From: Lumbricus rubellus | Taxonomy: Eukaryota > Annelida > Clitellata > Crassiclitellata > Lumbricidae | DNA: 64,000 nucleotides | NCBI GenBank assembly: GCA_945859605.1 | Contig: OX243811.1 | Coordinates: 33,442,419-33,506,418 of the forward strand | Reading direction: 5' to 3' | Part shown: positions 62,432 through 64,000 of the stretch, one piece after another | How the letters are laid out: each line of letters opens with the position of its first letter | Numbering within the stretch: the first letter of the stretch is position 1 | Notes under the pieces: generated by a model | The model's database searches: none | Told to the model about the DNA's origin: nothing | Seen by the model: only the letters and a program-made list of their open reading frames with translations | Position numbers and translations under genes: made by a program

Positions 62432-64000
62432 ATGGCGATGGCCGTTCAGGTTCGCGAAAGGGTTGGATTTCACAGAGACGTCTATAATTCGCTCGTCAGG
62501 TGCCTCATAAAGCAGCGAAAGACGGGCGAATTTTGCGATGTGATGCTACGAGTTAACAGTCAGTGTTACTACGCGCACAAAGCCGTCCTGGCAGCTGCCA
62601 GTCCGTACTTCCGAACAATGTTCACCGCATGCATGAAAGAACAGCGAAGCGGAGAGATCGATCTCAGTAAATCGCTCCAGCTGGACAGTGAGGATTCGTT
62701 CAGGCAAGTCCTCGATTTTATGTACTCTGGTGACATTGAAATAAACGTTGACAATTCGGAGGATATCCTTCGAATTGCGGACTTTCTGCTGTTTGAAGAT
62801 GTGAAAGAGTACTGTAAACAGTTTTTCCTTGTACATGGTAATCTAAACCTGTCCAACTGCCTCTGGATCAGCATCCTTTCGGAGCATCACAATCTGAAAG
62901 AGGTAGCTGAAGTCTCGCGAATGATGGTGAGCGCTCGGTTTCATGATTACTTCATTCACAGCGAGGAGATACTCGACCTTCCAGAAGCAATTTTCACTCG
63001 TCTACTGAAAGACCGCGATATGATTCAGTTCACAAGCGAGGAGAATCTCATTCGTGGACTTCTTCGATGGATACAACACGATGCAACAAACCGTCAGACA
63101 TCGCTTTGTCGACTCATGTCATGCGTTGTGGATGACGTGACAACAGAAGATTGCAGTCGCCTGCTCTGTCAGTTTCAGTCCATGCCAACATCGCTGCAAC
63201 TCTATTCAGAAGTCCAGAGCCCGACGAAATCATCTGGAAATTCAAGTTATGCTGGTGCAGCCACTGTTGCACACAACGACTTTGATCTGGATTTTTATGA
63301 CGACGACTTTCTTGACGATGCTTCGGAGCAGGTACTAATCGCGTTGAATTGCAACACGGCTGTGAAGTACTTTCGATTCTTCGTGTACAACGTTTCTCGT
63401 CGACAGTGGTACGTCTTGCCAGTTCACAGCGACCTAGTGCTGCAGATGATTCCGCCACGATTGAACATCTGTAGCATGATACTCCATGATGCGATGCTCT
63501 TCATGTTCCTTAGCTACAACCTTCCATATCCGACGGACATGCTACGAATCAACATCATGGCTTTCGACATTGAGCTTGGTGAACTCATGCTTCTGACTTT
63601 TCAGAATCGTGTCAGTACAAACGGCTGCTGTCAGACGACGCTGACTGACAACCGTTCGGTGCCACCGGCGATGGCTCACTGCGTCGGTTGCCTTTGCGTC
63701 GTCGGTAACTTTGAAGGTGCCGGCCAGGTGTTTGTCTGTGACCCAGGAAGCATGACGTACACCTGCTATCCGATACAGGGCACACGTTTTATTAGCCTTG
63801 CACGGGTAGCGGTGCGTGATGATCGGCACCTTTTTGTCTGGTGTAGACACCGTTTCGGGCACGAGGAGTACAGCGTGAATAAAGAGGTGTCATTTGCAAT
63901 CTTTGATGTCAAGAACCGCACTTTCGTACGACCTAATCTTCCAGCCCCACCTGGCATTGGCTACAACGATTTTGCCGACCCACACGTCCTTGGGATCGAG
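62432..64000 (+). CDS. BTB-BACK domain protein (kelch-like family), open at the window edge
   Basis: An uninterrupted 523-codon frame from MAMAVQVRERVGFH to the last base, with no intron. Residues about 25-130 form a BTB/POZ domain (GEFCDVML, YAHKAVLAAASPYFRTMF, DFMYSGDIEI). Residues about 135-245 form a BACK domain (ILSEHHNLKEV, FTRLLKDRDM, ENLIRGLLRW). An acidic linker follows (DFDLDFYDDDFLDD, about 283-296). The C-terminal part has beta-propeller-like spacing but only weak kelch motifs. Such proteins usually serve as substrate adaptors of Cullin-3 ubiquitin ligases, dimerising through BTB. The start was chosen as the first ATG, with a second two codons on. No stop lies in the window. Confidence 0.9.
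   Translation, partial: MAMAVQVRERVGFHRDVYNSLVRCLIKQRKTGEFCDVMLRVNSQCYYAHKAVLAAASPYFRTMFTACMKEQRSGEIDLSKSLQLDSEDSFRQVLDFMYSGDIEINVDNSEDILRIADFLLFEDVKEYCKQFFLVHGNLNLSNCLWISILSEHHNLKEVAEVSRMMVSARFHDYFIHSEEILDLPEAIFTRLLKDRDMIQFTSEENLIRGLLRWIQHDATNRQTSLCRLMSCVVDDVTTEDCSRLLCQFQSMPTSLQLYSEVQSPTKSSGNSSYAGAATVAHNDFDLDFYDDDFLDDASEQVLIALNCNTAVKYFRFFVYNVSRRQWYVLPVHSDLVLQMIPPRLNICSMILHDAMLFMFLSYNLPYPTDMLRINIMAFDIELGELMLLTFQNRVSTNGCCQTTLTDNRSVPPAMAHCVGCLCVVGNFEGAGQVFVCDPGSMTYTCYPIQGTRFISLARVAVRDDRHLFVWCRHRFGHEEYSVNKEVSFAIFDVKNRTFVRPNLPAPPGIGYNDFADPHVLGIE

Overview
This is eukaryotic genomic DNA, most likely from a marine invertebrate. It has intron-rich genes with GT/AG junctions, very abundant microsatellites, and dense, nested transposons. 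The recurrent taggccta motif, the gene content and the Polinton-type polymerase would fit an invertebrate deuterostome such as an echinoderm or hemichordate. The phylum is inference, not proven here.

Layout. 1-3.9 kb: a decayed protein-primed family B DNA polymerase (minus), running off the left edge, frameshifted and split by a 775-bp retroelement. 3.9-12.6 kb: minisatellites, short terminal-inverted-repeat elements, a roughly 3-kb DNA transposon with subterminal repeats, and a LINE remnant. 12.66-about 30 kb: ten plus-strand exons (Ig3, Ig4, Ig5, two FN3, transmembrane, start of the tail) of an IGSF9/Turtle-type neuronal adhesion receptor; its signal peptide and first two Ig domains are not seen. 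Its introns are packed with microsatellites, many directly touching splice sites, and one intron carries a LINE itself interrupted by a hAT MITE. 34.0-38.5 kb: a complete six-exon gene for an unrecognised 309-residue single-pass membrane protein, its first exon flanked by inverted SINE copies. 41.9-47.2 kb: a complete eight-exon USF-type bHLH-zipper transcription factor. 51.9-59.5 kb (minus, convergent with USF): nine exons of hedgehog acyltransferase (HHAT), lacking only the start. 62.4 kb to the right edge: an intronless BTB-BACK protein (KLHL-like), open at the edge and divergent from HHAT.

The genes do not form an obvious pathway. The unusual material lies in (i) the novel membrane protein, (ii) microsatellites acting as or lying beside splice signals, (iii) a 36-nt HHAT microexon that carries a catalytic aspartate, (iv) several structurally complete non-autonomous DNA transposon families with exact target duplications, and (v) a hairpin 3' tail shared by a tRNA-derived SINE and by longer elements with unrelated heads.
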